NCBI RefSeq assembly: GCF_004361695.1
Contig: NZ_SNVW01000006.1
Location: 1-64,000, forward strand
Direction: 5' to 3'
DNA length: 64,000 nt
Source: Curtobacterium flaccumfaciens
GTDB lineage: Bacteria; Actinomycetota; Actinomycetes; Actinomycetales; Microbacteriaceae
Shown here: piece by piece, positions 33,485 to 43,880 of the stretch
Numbering within the stretch: position 1 is the first letter of the stretch
Layout: the number at the start of each line of letters is the position of its first letter
The notes under the pieces: model-generated
Databases searched by the model: none
Told to the model about the DNA's origin: nothing
What the model saw: the letters and a program-made list of their open reading frames with translations, nothing else
Made by a program: the position numbers and the translations under genes

Positions 33485-34150
33485 ATGGCCCGCTCCTCCG
33501 GTACCGACGCTCCGCGCATCACCCTGACCGAACCCGCCGACCTCGACGACTGGACCCCTGCTCCCGGCGACGTCCTGACCGGCGATCGCATCGAGGGCAA
33601 GCGCATCGAGACCTTCGACCTCGCCGGTGAGCGGCTGCCGGACCTCGAGATCGAGGAGAGCGTGATCGGGACGCTCCGGGCCGACGGCGCCGACCTCCGC
33701 GGGCTCCGGGTGCGCGACTCGGTCGTCGAGGTGCTCGACGCGCCCGTGTTCAAGGCCTCCAGCAGCACGTGGCGCGAGGTCCGGATCGCCGGCGGTCGCG
33801 TCGGCTCGGCGGAGCTCTACGACGCCGGGCTGAACGGGGTCGAGTTCGTCGGCATGAAGCTCGGGTTCGTGAACCTCCGCGGCTCGACGCTCACCGACGT
33901 CGTGTTCCGCGACTGCGTCATCGACGAGCTCGACATCGCAGACGCCCGACTGCTGCGGGTGTCGTTCGACGGCAGCCGGATCCGTGCGGCCGAGGGGTCG
34001 AACACGCGGATCGACCACGTGGACCTGCGCGGTGCCGACCTCGACCGGGTGGAGCGGCTCGAGGGGTTCCGCGGGGCGACGATCGGCTCCGACCAGCTCT
34101 ACACCCTGGCCCCGCTCCTCGCTGCCCAGGCGGGCTACCGCGTCGACTGA
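33485..34150 (+). CDS. Pentapeptide-repeat protein
   Basis: The 221-aa protein contains a run of pentapeptide-type repeats (A/x-(D/N)-L-x-x) between about residues 55 and 200, for example ADLRGLRVRDS, FVNLRGSTLTDVVF, ELDIADARLLRVSF and VDLRGADLDRVERL, forming a four-sided beta-helix. Some members mimic DNA and protect gyrase from quinolones; most are uncharacterised. It follows the DUF6314-like gene by 4 bp and is probably co-transcribed. I see no feature that would prove a gyrase role. Confidence 0.85.
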   Translation: MARSSGTDAPRITLTEPADLDDWTPAPGDVLTGDRIEGKRIETFDLAGERLPDLEIEESVIGTLRADGADLRGLRVRDSVVEVLDAPVFKASSSTWREVRIAGGRVGSAELYDAGLNGVEFVGMKLGFVNLRGSTLTDVVFRDCVIDELDIADARLLRVSFDGSRIRAAEGSNTRIDHVDLRGADLDRVERLEGFRGATIGSDQLYTLAPLLAAQAGYRVD

Positions 34151-34165
34151 CCCTCGCACCGAACG

Positions 34166-35161
34166 TCAGGCCATCCCCGCACCCGCACCCGCACCCGCGC
34201 CCACCCGCGCCAGCGCCGCCGCCAAGTCAGCCTGCACCAGGTCGCCGTGCACCGCGGCGCCCGCCTGCGTCCCGGCAGCGGCCGACGCGATGACGGTGGC
34301 CATCGGGGACGCCACGTTCCCCGCCGCGTACACCCCGCGCACGCTCGTCTGCCCGGCGGCGTCCACGGTCAGCGCACCCCCGACGCGGAAGTCGCCGATC
34401 ACCTGGTCCGAGGCGACGAGCCCGAGCCCGGACAGGAAGCCGACCCGCGCCTCGGCGGTGCTCGCGGCCGCGAGGGCATCGAGTTCTACGACCTCGCCCG
34501 TCGCCAGTTCGACGCCCGTCAGCACACCGTCGGACGACCGCACCCGAGCCACCGATTCGTCTACGACCTTGATCCCACGTGCTGCGAAACCTGCACGGGT
34601 GGTGTCGTCGACGAGCTCGGGATCGGCGACGAACGCCGTCACGTCCTCGCTCAGCGCCCGGAACATGAGCGCGTGGTGCGCGCCGAACGGAGTCGTCACC
34701 AGGACGCCGATGCGGCGGTCGCGCACCTCCCATCCGTGGCAGAACGGGCAGTGCACGACCCCGCGACCCCATTGCTCCGCGAGCCCCGGGACCTCGGGCA
34801 GCACGTCGACGGCGCCGGAGGCGACGACCAGCCTGCGTGCGGTGACGACCGCGCCGGAGTCGGTGGTGACCGAGAACCCGACCGGGTCGACGCCGTCGCC
34901 GCCCGTGGCGGACGCGGCCACGATCCTCCCGGCCGTCACCTCGACCCCGTAGGCGGCGACCTCGTCGCGACCGACGCGGGCCAACTCGGCCGGCGCGGCG
35001 CCTTCGCGGCCCAGGTAGTTGTGCACGCCCTCGGCGGGCGCGTTGCGGGGCTCGCCCGCGTCGATGACGAGGACCGATCGTCGCGAACGACCGAGGATGA
35101 GGGCGGCGGACAGGCCGGCGGCTGCTCCGCCGATGACGATGACGTCGTAGTGATCACGCAT
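34166..35161 (-). CDS. Thioredoxin reductase-like NAD(P)/FAD oxidoreductase
   Basis: The 331-aa flavoprotein has FAD-binding VIVIGGAAAGLSAAL (residues 7-21), an active-site CPFCHGWE (Cys138 and Cys141), the second nucleotide fold, and a C-terminal FAD motif GVYAAGNVASPMATV. It resembles low-molecular-weight thioredoxin reductases, though CPFC replaces the usual CATC, as in diverged relatives that reduce other disulfides. The C-terminus is a Gly-Ala run encoded by a hexanucleotide repeat (34176-34199). It is divergent from the XRE-cupin regulator, with a perfect palindrome at 35204-35218 between them. Confidence 0.88.
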   Translation of the reverse strand: MRDHYDVIVIGGAAAGLSAALILGRSRRSVLVIDAGEPRNAPAEGVHNYLGREGAAPAELARVGRDEVAAYGVEVTAGRIVAASATGGDGVDPVGFSVTTDSGAVVTARRLVVASGAVDVLPEVPGLAEQWGRGVVHCPFCHGWEVRDRRIGVLVTTPFGAHHALMFRALSEDVTAFVADPELVDDTTRAGFAARGIKVVDESVARVRSSDGVLTGVELATGEVVELDALAAASTAEARVGFLSGLGLVASDQVIGDFRVGGALTVDAAGQTSVRGVYAAGNVASPMATVIASAAAGTQAGAAVHGDLVQADLAAALARVGAGAGAGAGMA

Positions 35162-35203
35162 GCGTGCATCCTGCGGAACCGGGAGCCGGCCTGGCAAAGA
35201 AGA

Positions 35204-35218
35204 TTGCCGGTACGGCAA
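35204..35218. promoter_or_regulatory. Operator palindrome between trxR-like gene and XRE-cupin gene
   Basis: TTGCCG-GTA-CGGCAA is a perfect inverted repeat ending 1 bp before the ATG at 35220. A partly overlapping pair, GGCAA/TTGCC, lies 5' of it (35193-35208). Placement at the very start of the regulator gene, 43 bp from the divergent start, suggests one site represses both. Confidence 0.65.
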
Positions 35219-35219
35219 A

Positions 35220-35873
35220 ATGGCGGTCATGGGCAGCACAGCGCACGACCATGGCCGGGAGGAACGGATCACCCCGCGTACGACGGCGCAGGTGGTCGAC
35301 GCGGTCGGCCCGCGACTCCGCGCGCTCCGGGCCCGGCGGGACGTCACGCTCGCCGCCCTCGCGACCGAGACGGGGATCTCCGTGTCCACGCTGTCACGGC
35401 TCGAGTCGGGGCAGCGGAAGCCGACCCTCGAACTCCTGCTCCCGCTGGCCCGGGCGTACCAGGTGCCGCTCGACGACCTCGTCGGGGCGCCTGCGACGGG
35501 TGACCCGCGCGTGCACCTCCGCCCGGAGTCGCACGGCGGCCGCGTCGTCATCCCACTCACCCGCCGGACCGGAGGGGTGCGCTCGTTCAAGCAGCTGTTC
35601 CCGCCGAACTCGCCCGGTGGCGAGCCGACACTGAAGACCCACGAGGGCTACGAGTGGCTCTACGTCCTCTCCGGGCGGCTCCGGCTGCTGCTCGGCGAGC
35701 ACGACCTCGACCTCGGGCCGGGCGAGGTCGTCGAGTTCGACACCCACACCCCGCACTGGATCGGGAACGTCACCGACGAGGTCACCGAGGTGCTGTGCCT
35801 GTACGGGCCGCAGGGGGAGCGGGCGCACGTGCGGTCGCGCCCGGTCGCCGCGGAGCGCGAGGGCGAGCGATAG
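35220..35873 (+). CDS. XRE-family regulator with cupin domain
   Basis: The 217-aa protein has an XRE helix-turn-helix (about 30-85: LRALRARRDVTLAALATETGISVSTLSRLESGQRKP) followed by a C-terminal cupin sensor domain (about 115-205: THEGYEWLYVLSGRLRLLLGE, PGEVVEFDTHTPHWIGN). Such proteins sense small molecules, often linked to redox or polyamine metabolism. Two starts are possible, ATG 35220 and ATG 35229. Neither has a ribosome site, and the operator touches the first, so a leaderless message is likely. It probably controls the divergent flavoprotein and itself. Confidence 0.88.
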   Translation: MAVMGSTAHDHGREERITPRTTAQVVDAVGPRLRALRARRDVTLAALATETGISVSTLSRLESGQRKPTLELLLPLARAYQVPLDDLVGAPATGDPRVHLRPESHGGRVVIPLTRRTGGVRSFKQLFPPNSPGGEPTLKTHEGYEWLYVLSGRLRLLLGEHDLDLGPGEVVEFDTHTPHWIGNVTDEVTEVLCLYGPQGERAHVRSRPVAAEREGER

Positions 35874-35899
35874 GGCGAGCGACAGCGATGGCGCGAGCG

Positions 35900-36661
35900 C
35901 TAGCGCCGGGTCCAGCGTGCGGCCGCCCGCCGGCGCGCCTCGACGCGGGAGCGCCGGGCCCAGCGCCGCACCGGGTTCGCCCGCCGTCCGTTCACGCGGA
36001 ACGTGTGGAACGCGCGTCGCGTCCGCAGCAGGACGGACGGGAGGCCCGAGAACGGTCGCGCGGACACCTGCACCGTGAGCGCACGGTCGGCCAGCACCCG
36101 CCACCCCGGGTCGAGCTGCATGCTCAGGTCGACGTCGTCGTGCACCTCGGCGTCGCGGCGGTGCGCACGCCAGCGGACCACGAGCCACGTCTCGCGACGC
36201 ATCGCCATCGCCGAGCCGAACAGCGGCGGTCGCCCGAGCGCGGCCCACATGAGGACGAAGTACGGGCGCATGTAGACCGCGTCCCACACCCGCCGGACCA
36301 CGGGGCCGCCGTCGTGGGGGCGACCGGGGCCGGTGACGGCGACCACCTCCGGGTCGGCGAGCAGCCGGAGTGCGTCGGCGATCCACTCGTGCGGCGGGAC
36401 GGAGTCGGCGTCGAGCCGCACGAGCACGTCGCCGGACGCGTGGTCGTAGCCGCGCGCCGAGGCCCGCGCGATGCCGCGCACGGGTTCGGTGAGGACCGTC
36501 GCGCCGGCTGCCCGTGCGACGGCGGCGCTGTCGTCGCGGCTGCCGTTGTCCACGACCACCACCTCGTCGGGGCGCACCGACTGGGTCGCCAGTGCGTCGA
36601 GGCACCGGCGGAGGTGCTCGGCGTCGTCCAGCACCGGGACGACGACGGAGACGGTGGGCAT
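35900..36661 (-). CDS. Family 2 glycosyltransferase
   Basis: The 253-aa protein has the GT2 GT-A fold: SVVVPVLDDAEHLRRCL, VVVVDNGSRDDSA (substrate nucleotide), VLVRLDADS (DxD), and a later HDDVDLSMQL acidic acceptor motif. No membrane helices are obvious except one short hydrophobic segment (YFVLMWAALG). It transfers a sugar to a lipid, polysaccharide or protein acceptor. The Arg-rich C-terminus is probably membrane-associating. It stands alone, convergent with the XRE-cupin gene and divergent from a MarR gene. Confidence 0.9.
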   Translation of the reverse strand: MPTVSVVVPVLDDAEHLRRCLDALATQSVRPDEVVVVDNGSRDDSAAVARAAGATVLTEPVRGIARASARGYDHASGDVLVRLDADSVPPHEWIADALRLLADPEVVAVTGPGRPHDGGPVVRRVWDAVYMRPYFVLMWAALGRPPLFGSAMAMRRETWLVVRWRAHRRDAEVHDDVDLSMQLDPGWRVLADRALTVQVSARPFSGLPSVLLRTRRAFHTFRVNGRRANPVRRWARRSRVEARRRAAARWTRR

Positions 36662-36733
36662 CCCTCGATCCAACCGGAACGGCGCTGGACGGACGTGCGG
36701 TCGGTGGAGGGGCACGCGGTAGCGTTGGCCGAC

Positions 36734-37159
36734 ATGGACCCGATCGAGGAGCTCGCCGCGGAGCTGCGGCAGTCCATCGGACGCGTGGTCCGAGCCGTGC
36801 GACGCGAGACGGACGCGCTCCCTGCCACCCACACGGCCACCCTGGGCTTCCTGCGGCGCGAAGGCCCCATGACGATCGCCGACCTCGCCCGGCGCCGCGG
36901 GGTCAAGCACCAGGGGCAGTCGCGCACGGTCGGCGAGCTCGCGGACCTCGGGTACGTCGAGCGGACCGTGTCGGAGACCGATCGCCGGGTGTCGGTGATC
37001 CGGATCTCCCCGGCCGGGCAGCAGGCGCTGCAGCGCGACACGGACGCCCGGACCGACTGGCTCGCCGCCGGCATCCGCGAGGAGCTCGACGACGAGGAAC
37101 GGGCCGTGCTCGCCCGGCTGCCGGAGCTGTTCGAACGCGTCGCGCGCCGAGCCGACTGA
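36734..37159 (+). CDS. MarR-family transcriptional regulator
   Basis: The 141-aa protein has the MarR winged helix: TLGFLRREGPMTIADLARRRGVKHQGQSRTVGELADLGYVERTV, followed by the wing SETDRRVSVIRIS and dimerisation helices. MarR proteins respond to phenolic or oxidant ligands. TAGCGT lies 8 nt before ATG 36734 (leaderless). The best binding site in the area, CTACAAC-ACG-GTTGTAG, lies just downstream in front of the MBL-fold gene, so that gene is its likely target. Confidence 0.9.
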   Translation: MDPIEELAAELRQSIGRVVRAVRRETDALPATHTATLGFLRREGPMTIADLARRRGVKHQGQSRTVGELADLGYVERTVSETDRRVSVIRISPAGQQALQRDTDARTDWLAAGIREELDDEERAVLARLPELFERVARRAD

Positions 37160-37189
37160 GCGCTTCCTCACCCGGTCACCGCGACAGAA

Positions 37190-37206
37190 CTACAACACGG
37201 TTGTAG
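37190..37206. promoter_or_regulatory. MarR operator before MBL-fold gene
   Basis: CTACAAC-ACG-GTTGTAG has perfect 7-bp arms, typical of MarR sites. It overlaps the gene's -10-like TAGTGT (37204-37209), 7 nt before ATG 37217, so binding would block a leaderless promoter. Confidence 0.75.
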
Positions 37207-37216
37207 TGTTGTCGGC

Positions 37217-37858
37217 ATGGAGCTGACGAAGTACAACCACGCCACCGTCGTCCTCGAGCAGGACGGCGCCACCCTCGTGATCGACCCGGGCACCTTCACG
37301 CCCGAGGCTGCTGACCTCGCCCGCGCAGCCGCCGCCGTGCTCGTCACTCACGAGCACTTCGACCACCTCGACGTCGAGGCCGTCCGCTCGGCGCTCGCCG
37401 CGAACGACGCCCTGGTCGTCCGTGGCCCCGAGGCGATCGTCGAGCAGCTCGGCGCCCACGACGGCCGTGTCGCCGCCGTCCACGCCGGGGACTCCTTCGA
37501 GGTCGGTCCGTTCTCGGTGCAGGTCTTCGGCGAGGAGCACGCGGTCATCCACCGCGACGTCCCCACCGTCGCCAACGTCGGCTACCTCGTGAACGGCGCC
37601 GTCTTCCACCCGGGCGACGCGTACCTCGAGCCCGGTGTCCCCGTGCAGACCCTGCTGCTGCCGACCAGCGGCCCGTGGACGAACACCGCGGCGGCCGTCG
37701 ACTACGTCCGGGCCGTCGCACCGGAGCGTGCCGTCCAGATCCACGAGGCGATGCTCAGCGAGGTCGGGCAGCAGTCGACCGCGCGCTTCCTCGGGTCGGA
37801 CGGGCTCGGACCGGTGCCGGTCCAGATCCTGGCCGCCGGGGAGTCGACCACCGTCTGA
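37217..37858 (+). CDS. MBL-fold metallo-hydrolase
   Basis: The 213-aa protein has the metallo-beta-lactamase metal motif THEHFDHLD (about 44-52), an early Asp (VIDPGTF), later His residues (EEHAVIH, HPGDAYL) and a C-terminal IHEAMLSE. Its size matches the UlaG/RomA-like small hydrolases, which act on lactones or phosphodiesters. Repression by the adjacent MarR protein suggests it responds to a toxic or phenolic compound. The exact substrate is unknown. Confidence 0.88.
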   Translation: MELTKYNHATVVLEQDGATLVIDPGTFTPEAADLARAAAAVLVTHEHFDHLDVEAVRSALAANDALVVRGPEAIVEQLGAHDGRVAAVHAGDSFEVGPFSVQVFGEEHAVIHRDVPTVANVGYLVNGAVFHPGDAYLEPGVPVQTLLLPTSGPWTNTAAAVDYVRAVAPERAVQIHEAMLSEVGQQSTARFLGSDGLGPVPVQILAAGESTTV

Positions 37859-37940
37859 CGGCGGCGACCCACGATCTGACGGTCTGACGGCCGCGACCCA
37901 CGGCCCGGCGGCGGCGACCCCCTGTCGTCGCGACGCTGCG

Positions 37941-37967
37941 CCTGGGAGGCGACCCGCGCCTCCCGGG
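37941..37967. terminator. Short hairpin of the dispersed family
   Basis: CCTGGGAGGCG pairs with CGCCTCCCGGG (10 of 11) around a 5-nt loop. It lies 14 bp before the HAD gene start, in a 122-bp gap that also contains three GGCsGCGACCC direct repeats (37862-37921). Its position so close to a start codon means it may act on translation of the HAD gene. Confidence 0.5.
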
Positions 37968-37980
37968 CCAGCATGGGGTG

Positions 37981-38658
37981 ATGTCCGCCGCGCCCACGAC
38001 CGCAGTCCTGTTCGACATCGACGGCCCCCTCGCCGACTCCAACTACGCGCACATCGACGCGTGGTGGCGGGCGTTCCTCGCCGCCGGTGAGTCCGTCGAC
38101 GCCTGGCGGATCCACCGCGCCATCGGCATGGACTCCGCGAAGCTGCTCGAGGAGCTCCTGCCGGACGCCTCCGACGAGACCCGCGACACCGCGAAGCAGT
38201 TCCACACCGCGTACTACGCCGAGCAGATGCCCCGCCTCCGACTGCTCCCCGGCGCACGTGACCTGCTCCGCGCCGTCGCCGAGGCCGGGCACGCGGTGGT
38301 GCTCGCGACGAGTGCGCCCGAGAACGAGCTCGCGCGGCTCCGCGAACTGCTCGGCGCCGAGGAGTGGCTCACCGCGGTGACGAGCTCCGAGGACGTCGAG
38401 CAGGCGAAGCCCGACCCCGGCATCATCGAGGTGGCGCTCGACAAGGTGGGTGTGTCCGCGGACGCCGCCGTGATGGTCGGCGACGCGATGTGGGACGTCG
38501 AGTCCGCCGGACGGGTCGGCCTGCCGTGCGTCGCGGTGATGACCGGGGGCATCGGTGGGGACGAACTCCGCGGTGCCGGCGCCGCCGAGGTGTACGACGA
38601 CGCGGCTGCCGTGCTCGCGGCGTTCCGGGCCGGCGAGGGCCCCATCGCCGCGCTCTGA
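37981..38658 (+). CDS. HAD-superfamily hydrolase (PGP-like subfamily)
   Basis: The 225-aa HAD protein has motif I LFDIDGPLADSNY, an alpha-helical cap (residues 20-85), motif II VLATSAP, motif III lysine in EQAKPDPG and motif IV VMVGDAMWDVE. In motif I the usual DGT/DGV is DGP; Pro at this position is uncommon and may affect selectivity. It probably dephosphorylates a small metabolite such as a sugar phosphate or phosphoglycolate. A GTG three bases earlier (37978) is an equally possible start. Confidence 0.9.
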   Translation: MSAAPTTAVLFDIDGPLADSNYAHIDAWWRAFLAAGESVDAWRIHRAIGMDSAKLLEELLPDASDETRDTAKQFHTAYYAEQMPRLRLLPGARDLLRAVAEAGHAVVLATSAPENELARLRELLGAEEWLTAVTSSEDVEQAKPDPGIIEVALDKVGVSADAAVMVGDAMWDVESAGRVGLPCVAVMTGGIGGDELRGAGAAEVYDDAAAVLAAFRAGEGPIAAL

Positions 38659-38684
38659 CGGCATCCGTGACAGGATCGTCGATC

Positions 38685-41508
<2,824 letters not shown>

Positions 41509-41520
41509 ACGCAACCACCC

Positions 41521-41566
41521 ACGGCCTGGAGGCGCGGTGCCAGCTGGCACCGCGCCTCCAGGCCGT
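41521..41566. terminator. 46-bp perfect palindrome (dispersed element)
   Basis: Arms of 23 bp (41521-41543, 41544-41566) pair perfectly around AGCT. It starts 13 bp after the exporter stop codon, the usual position of a terminator. It shares its inner 32 bp with 6193-6236; only the outer flank changes, GGCCTGG here against GGACGGG there. Confidence 0.8.
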
Positions 41567-41607
41567 CGTCGGGTCGCGCTCACTGCCGCGGCCGGCGTTT
41601 CGTGCTG

Positions 41608-41648
41608 AGCGACAGTTCACGCGTTGCAGCGCGCGTGAGCTGTCGCTG
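41608..41648. repeat. Long inverted repeat, second hairpin family (copy 2)
   Basis: AGCGACAGTTCACGCG (41608-41623) pairs with CGCGTGAGCTGTCGCT (41633-41648) with one wobble. The arm matches the core of copy 1 at 28702-28769 apart from one base, and both are followed by GAGCGCGTGA or CAGCGCGTGA. Here it lies between the exporter and the 3' end of the LacI gene. Confidence 0.75.
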
Positions 41649-41675
41649 AGCGCGTGAGGTTGCGGTGACCCGGCG

Positions 41676-42674
41676 CTACGCGCCGGTGCTCGCGCGCGGC
41701 ACGAGCCGCGTCGGCAGGGCCGCGGGCTCGGCGGCCGTGCCGTCGAGCGTCGCGAGGAGGCGGAGGGCTGCGGCGCGCCCGAGTTCGGCTCCCGGCAGGG
41801 CCACGCTCGTCAGGGCGGGCGCGGTGACGGACGACGACGGCAGGTCGTCGAAGCCGGCGACCGCCAGCTCCCCGGGGACGGCGATCCCCAGCCGACCCGC
41901 GGTCCGGAGCACGCCGTACGCCAGGGTGTCGGCGGCCGCGACGACGGCGGTGACGTCGTCCTCCTGCCAGGCCTCGATGACGTGCTCGGTGGCCGATGCC
42001 GCGGCGTCCACGGTGAGATCGGCGCGCGCCGTGACCTCGGACACCGTGATGCCGGCGGCGGTGCACTCTTGCTCGAAGAGCTCGCGGCGGACGCCGAACG
42101 TCGTCGCACGCGAGGTCCCGTCGAGGTACCCGACTCGGCGGTGCCCCTGTTCGTGCAGGTGCGCCACCAGGTCGTGCACGCCGGTGGAGAGGTCGTAGTT
42201 GACGGCCTCGAGACCGCCGGGTGCGTCGAGCAGCACCACCGGCACGCTCGCGGACATCGGTTCACCGGCGGCCGGTGCGTCGACGAGGATCCCCGCGGGC
42301 CTGAGGCGTTCGAAGCGCCGGACGTCGGCGGCGACGGGCTGGGCGCCCCGCTCGGTGACGGAGAGCACGAGCTGGAACCGGTCGCCGATGGTGTCCCGCA
42401 CGCCACGGATGACCTCCGCGAAGAACGGGTTCGACAGGTCCGGCGCGACGAGCACGACGAGGTCGCCGCTGCCCCGCGCCAGGGAGCTCGCCGCGTGGTC
42501 GACGACGTAGCCGAGCTCCTCGACGGCGTCGCGCACCCGTGAGGCGATGGGTGCGGAGACCCGGCCCCGCTCCTTGCCGTTCACGACGAGGGACACCGTG
42601 GCGATGCTCGTGCCCGCACGCTCGGCCACCATCGCGGCGGTCACACGGCGGCCGGGCACGGCGGAGGATGGCAC
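41676..42674 (-). CDS. LacI-family transcriptional regulator
   Basis: The 332-aa protein has the LacI DNA-binding domain (about 10-65: VTAAMVAERAGTSIATVSLVVNGKERGRVSAPIASRV, hinge VVDHAASSLARG) and a periplasmic-binding-protein-like domain (VLVAPDLSNPFFAEVIRGV, AVAGFDDLPSS, PALTSVALPG). The GTG start at 42674 is preceded 6 nt upstream by TAGCAT (leaderless). It is divergent from the nucleoside hydrolase operon, whose promoter carries two LacI-type operators, so it probably represses ribonucleoside uptake and breakdown until a nucleoside or sugar ligand binds. Confidence 0.92.
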   Translation of the reverse strand: MPSSAVPGRRVTAAMVAERAGTSIATVSLVVNGKERGRVSAPIASRVRDAVEELGYVVDHAASSLARGSGDLVVLVAPDLSNPFFAEVIRGVRDTIGDRFQLVLSVTERGAQPVAADVRRFERLRPAGILVDAPAAGEPMSASVPVVLLDAPGGLEAVNYDLSTGVHDLVAHLHEQGHRRVGYLDGTSRATTFGVRRELFEQECTAAGITVSEVTARADLTVDAAASATEHVIEAWQEDDVTAVVAAADTLAYGVLRTAGRLGIAVPGELAVAGFDDLPSSSVTAPALTSVALPGAELGRAAALRLLATLDGTAAEPAALPTRLVPRASTGA

Positions 42675-42730
42675 GCTCCGATGCTACCGACGGCGGCCCG
42701 CGTGTACCCGCGGCGCGTCGCGCGCTTGAC

Positions 42731-42768
42731 GTCAAACGCTTGACGTGGTTCCATGTCAAACGCTTGAC
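42731..42768. promoter_or_regulatory. Tandem LacI operators upstream of nucleoside-salvage operon
   Basis: GTCAAACGCTTGAC occurs twice (42731-42744 and 42755-42768), centres 24 bp apart, and an extra half-site CGCTTGAC lies at 42723-42730. Each is a LacI-type palindrome with central CG. Two sites roughly two helical turns apart favour cooperative binding on one DNA face. They lie 57 bp from the LacI start and about 90 bp before the hydrolase start. Confidence 0.8.
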
Positions 42769-42855
42769 GTGCCGCACCGGGACTTGATCCTCCGACGGTG
42801 CGGTCCCCACCACGTCGGGCCCAGACCCCATCCCCGACGAAGTGGAGCACCTCGC

Positions 42856-43875
42856 GTGTCCGAAGCGAACCAGCCAGCGAAGATCATCCTCGACTGCGAC
42901 CCCGGCCACGACGACGCCGTCGCCATCCTGCTGGCCCACGGCAACCCGGACATCGAGCTCCTGGCCGTCACCACGGTGGTCGGCAACCAGACGCTGCCGA
43001 AGGTCACCCGCAACGCCCTCGCCGTCGCGCGCATCGCCGGGATCACGGGCGTGCCCTTCGCCGCCGGCGCCGACCGTCCGCTCCTCCGCCAGATCGAGGT
43101 CGCCCCGTCGATCCACGGTGAGAGCGGCCTGGACGGGCCGATGCTGCCCGAGCCGTCGTTCGCCCTCGACGAGCGGCACGCGGTCGACCTCATCATCGAC
43201 ACCGTCATGGCGCACGAGCCCGGCACCGTCACCCTCGTGCCGACCGGCGGCCTGACGAACATCGCCCTCGCCGCCCGCAAGGAACCCCGCATCGTCGAGC
43301 GCGTCAAGCAGGTCGTCCTCATGGGCGGCGGCGTGCACGTCGGCAACTGGAGCCCGGTCGCCGAGTTCAACATCGTCATCGACCCCGAGGCCGCGTCGAT
43401 CGTCTTCGACGCCGGCTGGGACGTCGTGATGGTCGGTCTCGACCTCACCCACCAGGCACTCGCCACGCCGGAGGTCGCCGCGCGGATCGCCGCCGTCGGC
43501 ACCGGGCCGGCCGCGTTCGTCGGCGAGCTCCTCGACTTCTTCGGCCAGACCTACAAGGACGCGCAGGGCTTCGACGCCCCGCCGGTGCACGACCCCTGCG
43601 CCGTCGCCTACGTCATCGACCCGACCGTCGTCCGCGCCGTGAAGGTGCCGATCCACATCGAGACGCAGGGCACCCTGACCCTCGGCATGACCGTCGCCGA
43701 CTTCCGCGCCCCCGCGCCGGAGGACTGCCGCACGAGCGCCGCGATGAAGCTCGACCACGCGCGCTTCTGGGACCTCGTCGTCGACGCCCTCGAGCGCATC
43801 GGCGAGACCCCCGACACCGGCTGGACCCCGCGCCCCGCCACGACCGCCACGACCACCACCTCGACGGAGATCTGA
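42856..43875 (+). CDS. Nucleoside hydrolase
   Basis: The 339-aa enzyme has the calcium-binding signature ILDCDPGHDDAVAILLA (residues 11-27), LVPTGGLTNIALAA, VLMGGGVHVGN and the late motif VHDPCAVAYVID carrying the catalytic/metal His-Asp. It splits ribonucleosides into base and ribose. The HDPCAV sequence resembles pyrimidine-preferring RihA/RihB-type enzymes, though specificity cannot be fixed. The C-terminus is a Thr-rich tail (ATTATTTTSTEI). GTG 42856 follows a GTGGAGCACC site. The downstream MFS transporter and ribokinase supply uptake and phosphorylation of the ribose. Confidence 0.92.
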   Translation: MSEANQPAKIILDCDPGHDDAVAILLAHGNPDIELLAVTTVVGNQTLPKVTRNALAVARIAGITGVPFAAGADRPLLRQIEVAPSIHGESGLDGPMLPEPSFALDERHAVDLIIDTVMAHEPGTVTLVPTGGLTNIALAARKEPRIVERVKQVVLMGGGVHVGNWSPVAEFNIVIDPEAASIVFDAGWDVVMVGLDLTHQALATPEVAARIAAVGTGPAAFVGELLDFFGQTYKDAQGFDAPPVHDPCAVAYVIDPTVVRAVKVPIHIETQGTLTLGMTVADFRAPAPEDCRTSAAMKLDHARFWDLVVDALERIGETPDTGWTPRPATTATTTTSTEI

Positions 43876-43880
43876 GCACC

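Noticed and set aside
33485-34150. Qnr-type quinolone-resistance protein
   Set aside because: Pentapeptide repeats are present, but the loop insertions and domain size typical of Qnr/MfpA are not evident. The gyrase link is not supported.
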